A stretch of DNA of 64,000 bases from Bin87 sp965220505 (GTDB lineage Bacteria > Chloroflexota > Dehalococcoidia > Lucifugimonadales > UBA3495). Positions 45,118 to 54,036 of this stretch are shown one piece after another. A program made the translations under genes and the position numbers. Under the pieces are notes generated by a model. The model searched no databases. It was not told the origin of the DNA and saw only the letters and a program-made list of their open reading frames with translations. Location: positions 2,046,001 to 2,110,000 of the forward strand of contig CBDCQE010000001.1 in NCBI GenBank assembly GCA_965220505.1, written 5' to 3'. How positions within the stretch are numbered: position 1 is the stretch's first letter; each line of letters starts with the position of its first letter.

Positions 45118-45996
45118 ATGGCCGTAGCACTGCCGGAAATCAGTACCCCACGCCCGCCGGCCCGAGTAGGACACTATGCGCGGGAAGTGTTCCGCTACCC
45201 GGTAATTCCAGTGGCGGTCCTGGTGATAGTCCTGCTCATCCCCGCCCTCGCCGCCAATTGGCTTGCTCCCTACGACCCGCTGAAAGGCGATATGACAAAT
45301 CGCTTCGCGGAACCGTCGGCGCAACACTGGTTCGGCACGGACGACATCGGGCGGGACGTACTCAGTCGCGTCATGCACGGAGCCCGGGTGTCGCTGCTGG
45401 TGGCCAGCGTAGCGATCCTGATTTCGGGATTGATCGGCACCTCTTTCGGCATTGTGTCCGCCTATTACGGCGGCTGGGCGGACAACCTAATGATGCGCCT
45501 GGTGGACATCTCGCTGTCCCTACCCATCATCGTGGTGGCAATTGTGGTCGCCGCGATGGCGGGACCCAGCATGAAGATACTGATCGCGGTGCTGGTTTTG
45601 AGCCAATGGTCCCGTTATGCCCGGCTGGTTCGCGGCGAAGCGCTGACCATACGGGCGCAGGACTACATCTCCCGGGCCCGGGTGGCCGGAGCGTCCAACT
45701 TCCGGATCATGCTCCGCTACATCTTCCCGAACATCGTGAACACCATAGTGGTGCTGGCCACCCTCCAGGTGGGTTTCGTCATCGTGCTGGAAGCGACCCT
45801 CAGCTTCCTGGGCGCCGGCATCTCCCGGCCCACGCCGGCATGGGGCGTGATGGTGGCCGACGGACGGTCGTTCGTGACCGACGCCTGGTGGCTGTCCTTC
45901 TTCCCCGGGCTGGCTATCCTGCTCACGGTTCTGTCGATGAACCTGCTGGGGGACTGGCTGCGCGACAAGCTGGACCCGAAGCAGCGTAACCTGTAG
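45118..45996 (+). CDS. ABC transporter permease, DppC type, system 1
   Basis: This 292-aa inner-membrane protein has the OppC-type N-terminal segment (FRYPVIPVAVLVIVLLIPAL), the GTDDIGRDVLSRVMHGARVS motif, about six membrane helices and the EAA loop ALTIRAQDYISRARVAGASNFRI (about 180-200), ending DWLRDKLDPKQRNL. GAGGAC precedes ATG 45118. With system 1 DppB and the binding protein it forms a peptide importer; ATPase subunits must be supplied from elsewhere. A GC-rich hairpin at 46056-46084 follows the operon. Confidence 0.95.
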   Translation: MAVALPEISTPRPPARVGHYAREVFRYPVIPVAVLVIVLLIPALAANWLAPYDPLKGDMTNRFAEPSAQHWFGTDDIGRDVLSRVMHGARVSLLVASVAILISGLIGTSFGIVSAYYGGWADNLMMRLVDISLSLPIIVVAIVVAAMAGPSMKILIAVLVLSQWSRYARLVRGEALTIRAQDYISRARVAGASNFRIMLRYIFPNIVNTIVVLATLQVGFVIVLEATLSFLGAGISRPTPAWGVMVADGRSFVTDAWWLSFFPGLAILLTVLSMNLLGDWLRDKLDPKQRNL

Positions 45997-46055
45997 CCAT
46001 ACCGGCGCCGACATCAGTGAGCCCACAATCTATCGAGGTAGTCAGATGATCGACC

Positions 46056-46084
46056 GGCGCGGGTGCGGTACACGCATCCGCGCC
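46056..46084 (+). terminator. GC-rich hairpin, possible terminator of ABC operon 1
   Basis: GGCGCGGGTGCG (46056-46067) and CGCATCCGCGCC (46073-46084) pair over 12 bp with one wobble and a 5-base loop GTACA. Only GTCGTTTG follows, so the T-tract is weak. It lies 60 bp after the permease stop and before the PQQ-propeller gene. Confidence 0.45.
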
Positions 46085-46173
46085 GTCGTTTGCATTGCGC
46101 GCCACCGCGACGACCGCCGGGCCGGACACGACGTTGTTGCCGCGACGCCCGTTGACACGATAATCTGTACCCG

Positions 46174-47625
46174 ATGAACGAAGCTACCCAACCCGGTACC
46201 GGGTCAAACAGCGCCGCGGTCTGCGGTTGGTGCGGGGCCGAAGGCCAGGAGCCGGGTCAACGATGCCGGGAATGCGACCGCACGGTCGCCAACCTGCCCG
46301 AATGGGCCCAGGAAGACTCCCGCGGCCGGCGATGGTTCAGCAGGCGGCGGTTGATCCGGTTCGGGGTGGCCGCCGTCGTACTATTCTTCCTGGCGTGGCT
46401 GTACTATCCCTTCTTCCCTAACCCGATCAAACTGCTGTTCAACTCGCCCAGCACCAAGCTCAGCTCGGCTTCGCTGCCTGACCAATGGTCAATGGTCGGG
46501 CGTGACCTCCAGCTCACGCGCCACATTCCCACTGTGGGCGCACAGCCGCAGGGCAGGATTGCCTGGTCCCACGACCTGGGCACTCCGACCCGATCCGCGC
46601 CCATCGTGCATGACGGTGTGGTGTACGTCGGCGCATTTTTCAAGATCAGCGCCCTGGACGCATCGACAGGTGAACAACTCTGGGAAGTCACCGTCCCCAG
46701 CCCGCTGGACCATTCCATGGCGCTGGCCGGTGACCTGCTCTACGTCGGATTGACCGACCACCGGATCATCGCCGTGGACAGAAACACCCAGCAGTTCCGC
46801 TGGACGGTCAAAACCGGCGGGCAAATCGCCTCGTCGCCAATCGTGGCCGACGGAATCGTCTACGTGGGGTCGGGCGACAATGCGCTTTACGCCCTGGACG
46901 CGGCCAGCGGAGATATTTTATGGCGGGAGGACATCGTCGGCGAGGTGCGTGCGGCGCCGGCCGTGAGCGACGGCCTGGTCTACGCCGCCGACAACTTGGG
47001 CAATTTGTACGTATTCGAGGGCAGAACCGGGCAGAGCAAGCTACGCTTCCGCACCGAGGGGAACACCAAAGCGTCCCCGGCCATCGCCAATGGGTTGGCG
47101 TACTTCCCGTCCGGGGGACAGGTGCATGCAGTGGATGCTGATGCCCGGGAGATCGCCGGCGAATACCAGTTCAAGCTGGTCTGGAAGCAGTTCTGGGACT
47201 GGAAGGTGCCGGGCGTGCCGAAGCCGCCGCCGCAAAAGGGAAGGATGTGGCTGTTCGATCCCGATTTCGCGTTCGATCGCGCCACGGGGCGCTGGTCTAC
47301 AACGGGGCTGCTGGCGACGCCGTCGGTAGCGGCCGAGTCGATGTATGCGGGTAGTTTTAAAGGCGACTTCTATGGGGCCGACGCGATTTCCGGCACGGAG
47401 ACGTGGCGGTACGAGGCCGACGGCGCCATATTTGGGTCACCGGTGGTGGTCGGAGACCGCGTCTACTTCGGGACCGACGCTGGCAGCCTCCACGCGCTGC
47501 ACCGATCCAACGGTGAGTTGATCTGGAAGCTCCCATTGGGAGCCCCGGTGGAGATATCCCCGGTGTTCGCCGGCGCACGGTTGTACGTCAGGACCAACGA
47601 CGGCGTGCTGCACGCCATCGAGTGA
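46174..47625 (+). CDS. PQQ-like beta-propeller protein with zinc-ribbon and membrane anchor
   Basis: This 483-aa protein starts with a short zinc-ribbon-like sequence (CGWCG at about 18-22 and CRECD at about 33-37), then one membrane segment (about 68-90, FGVAAVVLFFLAWLYYPFF) and an external eight-bladed PQQ_2/BamB-like propeller with blades such as APIVHDGVVYVGAFFKISAL, DHRIIAVDRNTQQFRW and NALYALDAASGDILWR. The zinc ribbon would be cytoplasmic. PQQ-binding residues of dehydrogenases are not evident, so a scaffold or sensor is likelier than an enzyme. It lies alone between the ABC operon and the convergent GMC gene. Confidence 0.85.
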   Translation: MNEATQPGTGSNSAAVCGWCGAEGQEPGQRCRECDRTVANLPEWAQEDSRGRRWFSRRRLIRFGVAAVVLFFLAWLYYPFFPNPIKLLFNSPSTKLSSASLPDQWSMVGRDLQLTRHIPTVGAQPQGRIAWSHDLGTPTRSAPIVHDGVVYVGAFFKISALDASTGEQLWEVTVPSPLDHSMALAGDLLYVGLTDHRIIAVDRNTQQFRWTVKTGGQIASSPIVADGIVYVGSGDNALYALDAASGDILWREDIVGEVRAAPAVSDGLVYAADNLGNLYVFEGRTGQSKLRFRTEGNTKASPAIANGLAYFPSGGQVHAVDADAREIAGEYQFKLVWKQFWDWKVPGVPKPPPQKGRMWLFDPDFAFDRATGRWSTTGLLATPSVAAESMYAGSFKGDFYGADAISGTETWRYEADGAIFGSPVVVGDRVYFGTDAGSLHALHRSNGELIWKLPLGAPVEISPVFAGARLYVRTNDGVLHAIE

Positions 47626-47677
47626 CCGGGGCTACGATCCACGCACACCGGATTGCGGCGGCGTTTGCAACCGGGAG

Positions 47678-49207
47678 TTAATTGCCGCCTTTGATGAAGT
47701 CGGCTGCCCGCTCGGCCATCATGATGATGGTAGCGTTGGTGTTGGCCCGGACTATGTCCGGCATGACGGAAGCGTCGATCACTCTGAGATTCTGCAGGCC
47801 GTGAACATTGCAGTACTGGTCGACGACGGCGGTTGAGTCCGCCGTCGGGCCCATCTTGCAGGTAACCGAGGTGTGGCCGGCAATGCCGGCGTTTTGTTGC
47901 AGCCAGGCGTCCAGGGAAGCGTCGTCGGCAAGATCCGCATCAGTCGGTGACAGACGCTCCGCCAATAGACCGGCGAAGGCCGGGTGCTCGAAGATCCGCA
48001 CCGTGCGGCGCACCGCGTCGCGGAACCGGGCCGTATCCCGGGGATCCGTCAGGAACCGGAAATCCAAGTCCGGCTGATCCGATACGTCCGATGACGCCAG
48101 GGTCAGCAGGCCCTCGCTGTACGGGAATTCCAGCCGACACCCGACACGGATGTTGGGCGCCTCCCGGCTCTCGGGATACGAGGTAGTGGGCTGGACCTGG
48201 ATGTCGTTGCGGTCGGAGGACCCTTCCGCGGTGAACCGCAGGCCCACCTGGTTGCGCGGCGCGTCGGGAGCCAGATAATGCTCGGGCTGGGAGCGAAACA
48301 CGATGGACACCGACGGGTGGTTCTTCATGTTGCACCCGACGCCGGGCAGGTCATGGACTGGTTGGATACCAAGCGGGCGCAGTTGCTCCGCATCGCCCAC
48401 CCCCGACAGCAGCAGCAGTTGCGGCGAGGCAATCGCTCCGGCGCTCAGGATGATCTCCTCACCGTCCAGGACGAATATCTCGCCCTGGCTTTCCACCTCG
48501 ACGCCGGTTGCGCGCTTGCCGTCGAACACGATGCGCCGCGCCACCACGTTGGCCCGGACGGTCAGGTTTAGACGGTGGCGGCAGGCGTCGAGATACGTGA
48601 TCGCCGTGCTCATGCGCACGCCGCCCGGGTTGTTGAGCGGCATCGCGCCGACCCCGGTGGTGTCGGGGTGGTTCATATCAGGATTGTCCGGGAAGCCGGC
48701 GTCCCGGCACGCCTGGTAGAACGCCGCCTGCAGGGGCAGCCAGGTTTCTTGCGGGTGCCGCCACACGGGGATCGGGCCGTCGGAGCCGTGAAAGTCGTCC
48801 CTGATGTCGGCGTCGTTTTCCAACCTTCGGAAATAAGGCAGCGTTTTCTGGTAGCTCCACTCATCGTTGCCGGCCGCCGCCCACCCGTCAAAGTCCTCCG
48901 GGGCCCCACGCAGCAGGATCTGGTGATTGATGGCGCTGCTGCCTCCGGTGACCTTGCCGCGAGCCACGTGCAGCAACCTTTCCTGCGCCTCCGTGGACTT
49001 CCCGACCAGCGACCAGTTGTGCGCCGCTCCCTCTTCAGAAGCGGCCTGGTTCATGTCGTACTTCAATTCGTCGGGCAGTTGGTCGGGACCCGGGTAGTCG
49101 GGTCCGGCTTCCAGCAGGAGCACCGATCGGCCGGGGTCTTCCGAAAGCCGGTTGGCAAGAACACAACCCGCAGATCCGGCCCCGACTATGATCACGTCGT
49201 ATTTCAT
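47678..49207 (-). CDS. GMC-family FAD oxidoreductase (choline dehydrogenase-like)
   Basis: This 509-aa protein has the Rossmann FAD motif DVIIVGAGSAGCVLANRLSE (about 3-22), the GMC signatures RGKVTGGSSAINHQIL (about 83-98) and LSAGAIASPQLLLLSGVG (about 253-270), and a C-terminal catalytic His in NAGIAGHTSVTCKMG, then NLRVIDASVMPDIVRANTNA. It oxidises an alcohol to an aldehyde or ketone using FAD. It starts 17 bp after the amidohydrolase at 49225, so the two form one transcript and may act in one pathway. The substrate is unknown. Confidence 0.95.
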   Translation of the reverse strand: MKYDVIIVGAGSAGCVLANRLSEDPGRSVLLLEAGPDYPGPDQLPDELKYDMNQAASEEGAAHNWSLVGKSTEAQERLLHVARGKVTGGSSAINHQILLRGAPEDFDGWAAAGNDEWSYQKTLPYFRRLENDADIRDDFHGSDGPIPVWRHPQETWLPLQAAFYQACRDAGFPDNPDMNHPDTTGVGAMPLNNPGGVRMSTAITYLDACRHRLNLTVRANVVARRIVFDGKRATGVEVESQGEIFVLDGEEIILSAGAIASPQLLLLSGVGDAEQLRPLGIQPVHDLPGVGCNMKNHPSVSIVFRSQPEHYLAPDAPRNQVGLRFTAEGSSDRNDIQVQPTTSYPESREAPNIRVGCRLEFPYSEGLLTLASSDVSDQPDLDFRFLTDPRDTARFRDAVRRTVRIFEHPAFAGLLAERLSPTDADLADDASLDAWLQQNAGIAGHTSVTCKMGPTADSTAVVDQYCNVHGLQNLRVIDASVMPDIVRANTNATIIMMAERAADFIKGGN

Positions 49208-49224
49208 GCCGTCGCGTCCTCGCG

Positions 49225-50241
49225 TCAGGTGTCGATGCGGTACACCCGGACCGCCGTGTCATGGAGCAGGCTCGCCCGTTCGCTGGGGCTATAGCTCCGG
49301 GAAAGCCGCTTGAAGGCGTTGTACATGACGTTGTACGAGAATGAGACCTTGTCCGGCGGGAAGTTGCTCTCGAACATGCAGCGGTCCGGACCGAACCGCT
49401 CAATGCAGTGGGTCATCCACGGGGTCATTGCCTCGGCCAGTTCTTCGGATCCAATGGGCTCGGTCCGGGCGTCCCAGCCGAACCCCCACCGTGGCATCCC
49501 CAACCCGCCCAGCTTGCAGGTGACGTTGGGGCATTCGGCCACGGCACTGATGCCGTCCCGCCAGGTCGGTATGACTTCGTCGTCCTTGCCGGCATAAATC
49601 CCGGTGCGGCTGACGCCACCCACGTGGTTGAGAATGATGGATACTTCGGGAACCGCCCGCGCGAACTCGGCAAGCTCGTTCAGCTGGGGGAAGGACAACA
49701 TCACGTCCAGCGACAGACCCATGCGCGCCAGCGTCCTGGCCCCGGCACGGAAGGTCTCGTTGGACATGATTCCCTGGGCGTCCCGGTTTTCAATCAGGGG
49801 GTCCGGGCTCCAGGTAACGTTGTGCCGGATGCCCGTGAACCGGTTCGGGCTCGCCGCCTGCAGCGCCTCCAGCACCCGGGCCACGTCGTTCCCGAGTTTG
49901 AGGTCGGCGTGTCCCACGATGGCGGCGGCAGCCCTGGCCTCGCCGTAGGTGCCGCTGGCGCTGGCCGCCGCCAGCCCCTGCACGAACTCCACTTCGCCCA
50001 CCGGCTGCATCTCCACCGGTCCGTCGGCGCGGTACATGGACCGGGCTTCCACGAAAACCGTGGACCGGACGTTGTGGCCCGAATCGAGATCGGCCATCAG
50101 CTCGTGAAGCAGGTAACGCTGGTAGGGGATGCTCTGCAGGCGTCCGTCCCAGAAGTGGTGGTGCGGGTCGCACAGCGGGATTTCGGGTTCGATCGGGTCT
50201 TCCTGAGTCAGGGCCAGCCAGTCATTGTCTCCAAAAGGCAC
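49225..50241 (-). CDS. Amidohydrolase (lactonase-like), copy 2
   Basis: This 338-aa Amidohydro_2 protein has LCDPHHHFWDG (HxH), ILNHVGGVSRTGIYAG (about 225) and DRCMFESNFPPDK (about 285). It is a clear paralog of the protein at 18679, with the same length and the same run of motifs. The start was set at GTG 50241 (VPFGDNDWLAL) because GGAGGG lies seven bases before it; a longer frame would include 16 residues without a ribosome site. It is followed by the GMC gene 17 bp downstream, an association absent from copy 1. Confidence 0.88.
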   Translation of the reverse strand: MPFGDNDWLALTQEDPIEPEIPLCDPHHHFWDGRLQSIPYQRYLLHELMADLDSGHNVRSTVFVEARSMYRADGPVEMQPVGEVEFVQGLAAASASGTYGEARAAAAIVGHADLKLGNDVARVLEALQAASPNRFTGIRHNVTWSPDPLIENRDAQGIMSNETFRAGARTLARMGLSLDVMLSFPQLNELAEFARAVPEVSIILNHVGGVSRTGIYAGKDDEVIPTWRDGISAVAECPNVTCKLGGLGMPRWGFGWDARTEPIGSEELAEAMTPWMTHCIERFGPDRCMFESNFPPDKVSFSYNVMYNAFKRLSRSYSPSERASLLHDTAVRVYRIDT

Positions 50242-50314
50242 GTCAATCCCTCCATTCCGGGTGATTCCCGCCAATGATACCACCCACACGGAACGGCTCA
50301 GCGTCGCTCATGCG

Positions 50315-50361
50315 TAAATCGTCAGAATCAGGATTTACGGGATTTGACGATTTATCAGGAT
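50315..50361. repeat. Inverted-repeat element (GTCAGAA family)
   Basis: TAAATCGTCA (50315-50324) and TGACGATTTA (50345-50354) pair perfectly over 10 bases. The sequence from 50321 on is nearly the same as the left arm of the element at 25317 (GTCAGAA, CAGGATTT, GGATTT and ATTT in the same order). It lies upstream of the amidohydrolase gene and just downstream of the channel gene. Confidence 0.65.
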
Positions 50362-50374
50362 GGGGAGAGTTCCA

Positions 50375-51208
50375 TCACCCAGCGGTCCCGTTCCTGTCAC
50401 CTTCTTGCAGCCGTTTTTCCAGGCGTTCCAGGGTGGCTCGCGCGGCGCGGAGTTCACTGAGCAGTTGCTCTTGCGTTATCGGGCCTTCTACTTCCGGCGG
50501 CCGTTCCGCCTTGGCCTCGTCCAGGCTGTTGATAATGATGGCAATGAACAGATTAATGACAACAAACGTCCCGATTACAACGAAACTCACGAAGTACGCC
50601 CACGCCCACGAGTGATACTCCATGGCGGTGTTCATGATCTGGACCCAGTTGTCCAGGGTGGTCAAGTTGAACAGCGTCAGCAAGGCCCTTCCCAGAGTTC
50701 CCCAGTGAGCCGGGTCCTGTTCGTGGAACAGCGCGTGGCCCATGATGGCGTAGATATACGCCACGATGCTCATGAGCATGATGACGTGGCCCACGCTGGG
50801 GATGGAGCGTACCAGCGCCGCCACGATGAGGCGCAGATCGCGGATGGCCGAGATCAGGCGCACCACCCGCAGCAGGCGGGCCAGCCGCGCGATCATGGCA
50901 AACTGGCCGGTGGCCGGCACCAGGGCGAAGACGATGATCAGGAAGTCAAATATGTTCCAGCCGTCGCGGAAGTAACGCTGCGGTCGCGGCCACAGGGCCA
51001 GCATCTTGAGGGCGGCCTCCGCGATGAACACTCCCAAGGCGACGTCGTTGCCCAGGTACAGCAAGTCGCCGTAGAGCCGGCTGATGGTGGACGAGGTCTC
51101 CAGTCCCAGGATGATGCCGTTGGCGATGATCACGCCGATGATGAAGTATTCGAACCAAGTGGCGTTGACGAGCCTGAAGGCGAAATGAACTGGATGTGCC
51201 ATGGACAT
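50375..51208 (-). CDS. Voltage-gated cation channel (bacterial Nav-type)
   Basis: This 277-aa protein has six membrane segments in one 6TM subunit. S4 carries regularly spaced arginines (MIARLARLLRVVRLISAIR, about 100-120). The pore has LFNLTTLDNWVQIM (about 180-195), which aligns with the selectivity filter TLESW of NaChBac-type channels but with Asp-Asn in place of Glu-Ser. A coiled-coil tail (QLLSELRAARATLERLEKR) follows, as in BacNav tetramers. ATG 51208 is used; a TTG at 51229 lies at the ribosome site itself. The ion cannot be told, although the filter acid changed from Glu to Asp may alter selectivity. Confidence 0.9.
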   Translation of the reverse strand: MSMAHPVHFAFRLVNATWFEYFIIGVIIANGIILGLETSSTISRLYGDLLYLGNDVALGVFIAEAALKMLALWPRPQRYFRDGWNIFDFLIIVFALVPATGQFAMIARLARLLRVVRLISAIRDLRLIVAALVRSIPSVGHVIMLMSIVAYIYAIMGHALFHEQDPAHWGTLGRALLTLFNLTTLDNWVQIMNTAMEYHSWAWAYFVSFVVIGTFVVINLFIAIIINSLDEAKAERPPEVEGPITQEQLLSELRAARATLERLEKRLQEGDRNGTAG

Positions 51209-51345
51209 TAGAGACGTTTTACCTCTCAATGGTGCCGCTGGCCCTTGTGGATGACCGTTTCCTGCACTCAGGATCCGTCGTCAGTGGCGACTGCTCCATT
51301 AGGATAACTCGGATCAACAGGGATTGAACCAGCAGGCTGTTTGAA

Positions 51346-51424
51346 GATTAGGTTTCACTGTTGATGAGACCGTGTCTTGGCCCGGGTTCGCACCGTTTGG
51401 AGGATGGGCGACGGCGGACTGACC
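51346..51424. repeat. 79-bp IS-end repeat, copy 1 (of IS1182-like tail)
   Basis: This stretch aligns without gaps to 56051-56129, with about three quarters of positions the same by hand count (GATTxGGTTTCxCTGTTGA and ATGGGCGACGxCGGACTGACC at the ends). In the minus strand it reads as the last residues of an IS1182-like transposase. It flanks the left side of ABC operon 2. From 51209 to 51345 nothing else is seen. Confidence 0.6.
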
Positions 51425-51728
51425 CTATTGCCTCACCGAAGAATGTTACCGAAAACTCAGCGCTTTGGATCCCCCGCTGCCAGCGCCATTTCCCTCATTC
51501 CGGCTAGGTCCGGCAGAGTAGCTTCCGGCGGGGCGCAGACCAGCTTGTTTGCCATGATGCCTCGCCGCTGTTGCACTTTGCGCTATCCGGTGCAGATGTC
51601 AGTGGCCACCAGGCTGGAGACGGAGGACCCCCACATGCTGTCGCCGCAGCGGGCCACGAGGTCTATCTCCAGAAATTCGGGCGGCGGCCGGTTCCAGTCG
51701 GCGAAGGTGCGCACTGGAATATTGCGAC

Positions 51729-52121
51729 TTGGAGACAACCGCCGCCGGCGCTTGCGCCGGCCGGCCCGCCGTGGTGGTGTCCTGCGATGAGATGTGGACT
51801 TACCGAGGAGCCCGGCACGGTGCCAAGCGTGAAGACTGGTGGATCTGGACGGCGGTAGTGGGGAAGGCCGATGGCAGTAGTCGGTGTATCTGGGGCGGTT
51901 TACGCCCGACCGGCACGTGGTAGGCAAGGGGTGGAGCCGTGAACTGGACCGAAGAGCCTTCCCCTGGCTTGAACAGGGGGCTGAATTCGGTTTGGCGGGG
52001 ACAGTTGCGGCGGCTAATGCGGCGGACCAAAGGGTACACCAAAAGCATTGAGATGCTGGTGTATTCACTGGCGTTGGCGTGCTGGCGACGGTGGGTAAAA
52101 TTCAATATCCCCACACGTTAA
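51729..52121 (+). pseudogene. IS1-like transposase remnant
   Basis: In one frame two IS1-family pieces survive. The first is VVVSCDEMWTYRGARHG and DWWIWTAVV, the DEMW element containing the first catalytic aspartate. After a TAG at 51921-51923 comes LNSVWRGQLRRLMRRTKG and YTKSIEMLVYSLALACWR, the family C-terminus with SKS-like spacing. The middle of the DDE domain is missing and the frame is broken by the stop, so it is inactive. The N-terminal zinc finger is not recognisable in 51425-51728. It lies between the channel gene and ABC operon 2. Confidence 0.78.
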
Positions 52122-52237
52122 GAATACCGAACCTCACGGTTGCTTGACCGAATATCGGCAAATAGTGTACGTTGATGCGGCGTTAATCGTACTTACTGAA
52201 ATTCGAATTGCACTTTTCCGTCAGATGGAGGCATCGA

Positions 52238-53917
52238 ATGTCATTGAATGCAGTTCTGGCTGGTTCCGCGTCCCTGCTGTTGGCTTTGGTCGTGGCTTGT
52301 GGCGGCGCGGCCCCCGCACAGCCAGTAGCGACTGCAGAGCCGGTCGTAATCGAGAAAGAGGTCATCAAAGAGGTCCCCCGTGACGTCGTAGTGGAGAAGG
52401 AAGTAATCAGGGAAGTGACCAAGGAAGTGCCGGTGGTCAGAGAGGTGGTGCGGGAAGCTCCGAGCGAACCGGACCGGCGCCCGGGGAAAATCAGTTGGAC
52501 CTCCGGTCAGTCCCTGGCCTCTCCGGATTCCCACGTTTGGGCGGTAGGCGGTGACTTCCAGATATTCAGGAACACGTTTGAAGGGATTACCCAGGACACA
52601 GGTTACGGTACCTCCGGCCCTGCCCTTGCGGAAGACTGGTCACTCGACCCGGACGATGTAACCTGGACGTTCAACCTGCGGAGAGACGTTAACTTCCACA
52701 ATGGCGACCCGGTTACCGCCGAGGACGTCCGGTTCTCGATCTTGAGACTCAGGGACAGCCCCACCGGCAACCTGAAATTCCAGGCGAGGCATGTCGAGGA
52801 CGTTATTGTCGTAGACCCCGACACGATACGTCTTGTAACCACCGCGCCTAGTCCCACCAACCTGCTCTTCATCGACGCCGGCCGAGTATATAGCGCCAAG
52901 CAAGCTGAGCAGGACGGGGAAAGGTTCTTCGAGAGTTTCATCGGCACCGGCCCTTGGAAGTTCGACGAATGGGTCCCGGGCACCAAGTTCAGTTGGACGC
53001 GAAATGATGATTGGTGGGGAGAGTTCGCCGACGGCGCGGCCACCAGTCTTGAGCACCGGCCGATTCCCGAACCCGCCACTGCTGTAGCTGCCGTGCTCTC
53101 GGGCGGTGTGGACATCGTGATCCGGCTGGCCAACGAACCCGCCGAAAAGTTTGACGAGGCCGCCGGGTACCACTCGGTGTCCCGACCTTCAAATGCTAAC
53201 ACCGCCTTTTGCGTCAAGGCGGATACGCCTCCATTCAATGATGCGAAACTCAGGCTCGCAATGGACTACGCAATCGATCGGAAAAGCATCGTCGAGGACA
53301 TCACCGGGTTCGGCACGGCGCTGGCGGTCCGGTCCTCGCCGGACTCTCCCTGGACTCCACCGGAACTGGAACCCCGGTTCTTCGACGCCGAAAAGGTGCA
53401 GCAATTGCTCTCCGAGTCCAATTATGACGACATGGAATTCAGGTTCATTACTCGCACTCGTCGTACACCGAAGGACGTGGAAATCGCCGAGTTTATGACT
53501 GCAACCTGGAAGCAACTTGGACTGAACGCGACCCTGGAAGTACTGGGCGACGCGGCGTTTTCGCAACGGCGTAAGGGCGGCGATTACGAGATTTTCCTCA
53601 CGTCGTGGGGACTATCTAATCCTCCACACAATTTCAACGCTCATATGATCGGCCATCAGATCGGGTACCACGCCACGCATCCCGACTTCCAGGAGTTGAC
53701 TGAGGCGATGGCCACGGAGATGGACCCGGTGAAGTTCGATGCGATGGTCCAGGATATCCAGCGTTACCTTTACAACGACCCGGCCTGCTATCACATCTTC
53801 ACGTACCCCAACCTCTATGGGGTCTCAGACCGTGTACAGGAGTTGGTCAACATCCCCGGGGAGATATACATCCAGTACGACCAGACCGTGTTGGCCCCAC
53901 ACGCCCGAGGCCAATAA
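52238..53917 (+). CDS. Peptide ABC transporter substrate-binding lipoprotein (SBP_bac_5), system 2
   Basis: This 559-aa lipoprotein has signal peptide LLLALVVAC (lipid cysteine about residue 21), then a striking linker with repeated EKEVIKEV, VVEKEV and TKEVPVVREV from about 35 to 75. Linkers of this sort are common in Chloroflexota lipoproteins. The SBP_bac_5 domain has TWTFNLRRDVNFHNGDPVTAED (part) and LRLAMDYAIDRKSI. ATG 52238 follows GGAGGCATCGA. The binding protein is not a near-copy of system 1. The operon is flanked by decayed IS regions and again lacks ATPase genes. Confidence 0.94.
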   Translation: MSLNAVLAGSASLLLALVVACGGAAPAQPVATAEPVVIEKEVIKEVPRDVVVEKEVIREVTKEVPVVREVVREAPSEPDRRPGKISWTSGQSLASPDSHVWAVGGDFQIFRNTFEGITQDTGYGTSGPALAEDWSLDPDDVTWTFNLRRDVNFHNGDPVTAEDVRFSILRLRDSPTGNLKFQARHVEDVIVVDPDTIRLVTTAPSPTNLLFIDAGRVYSAKQAEQDGERFFESFIGTGPWKFDEWVPGTKFSWTRNDDWWGEFADGAATSLEHRPIPEPATAVAAVLSGGVDIVIRLANEPAEKFDEAAGYHSVSRPSNANTAFCVKADTPPFNDAKLRLAMDYAIDRKSIVEDITGFGTALAVRSSPDSPWTPPELEPRFFDAEKVQQLLSESNYDDMEFRFITRTRRTPKDVEIAEFMTATWKQLGLNATLEVLGDAAFSQRRKGGDYEIFLTSWGLSNPPHNFNAHMIGHQIGYHATHPDFQELTEAMATEMDPVKFDAMVQDIQRYLYNDPACYHIFTYPNLYGVSDRVQELVNIPGEIYIQYDQTVLAPHARGQ

Positions 53918-54036
53918 GGGACGATGGGCGCCGGAGAAACAATGCGATTTGCCGGTATTGGGTTCGCCAATCGAAAGCGTCAAAGATCGGATAATGCCGT
54001 CGTGTCCGCTTCCGGATTCGGATAGGGGAAACGCTT

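Noticed and set aside
51583..52068. 161-residue minus-strand frame over the IS1-like remnant
   Set aside because: The plus strand of the same DNA carries clear transposase motifs; the minus frame has no recognisable features.
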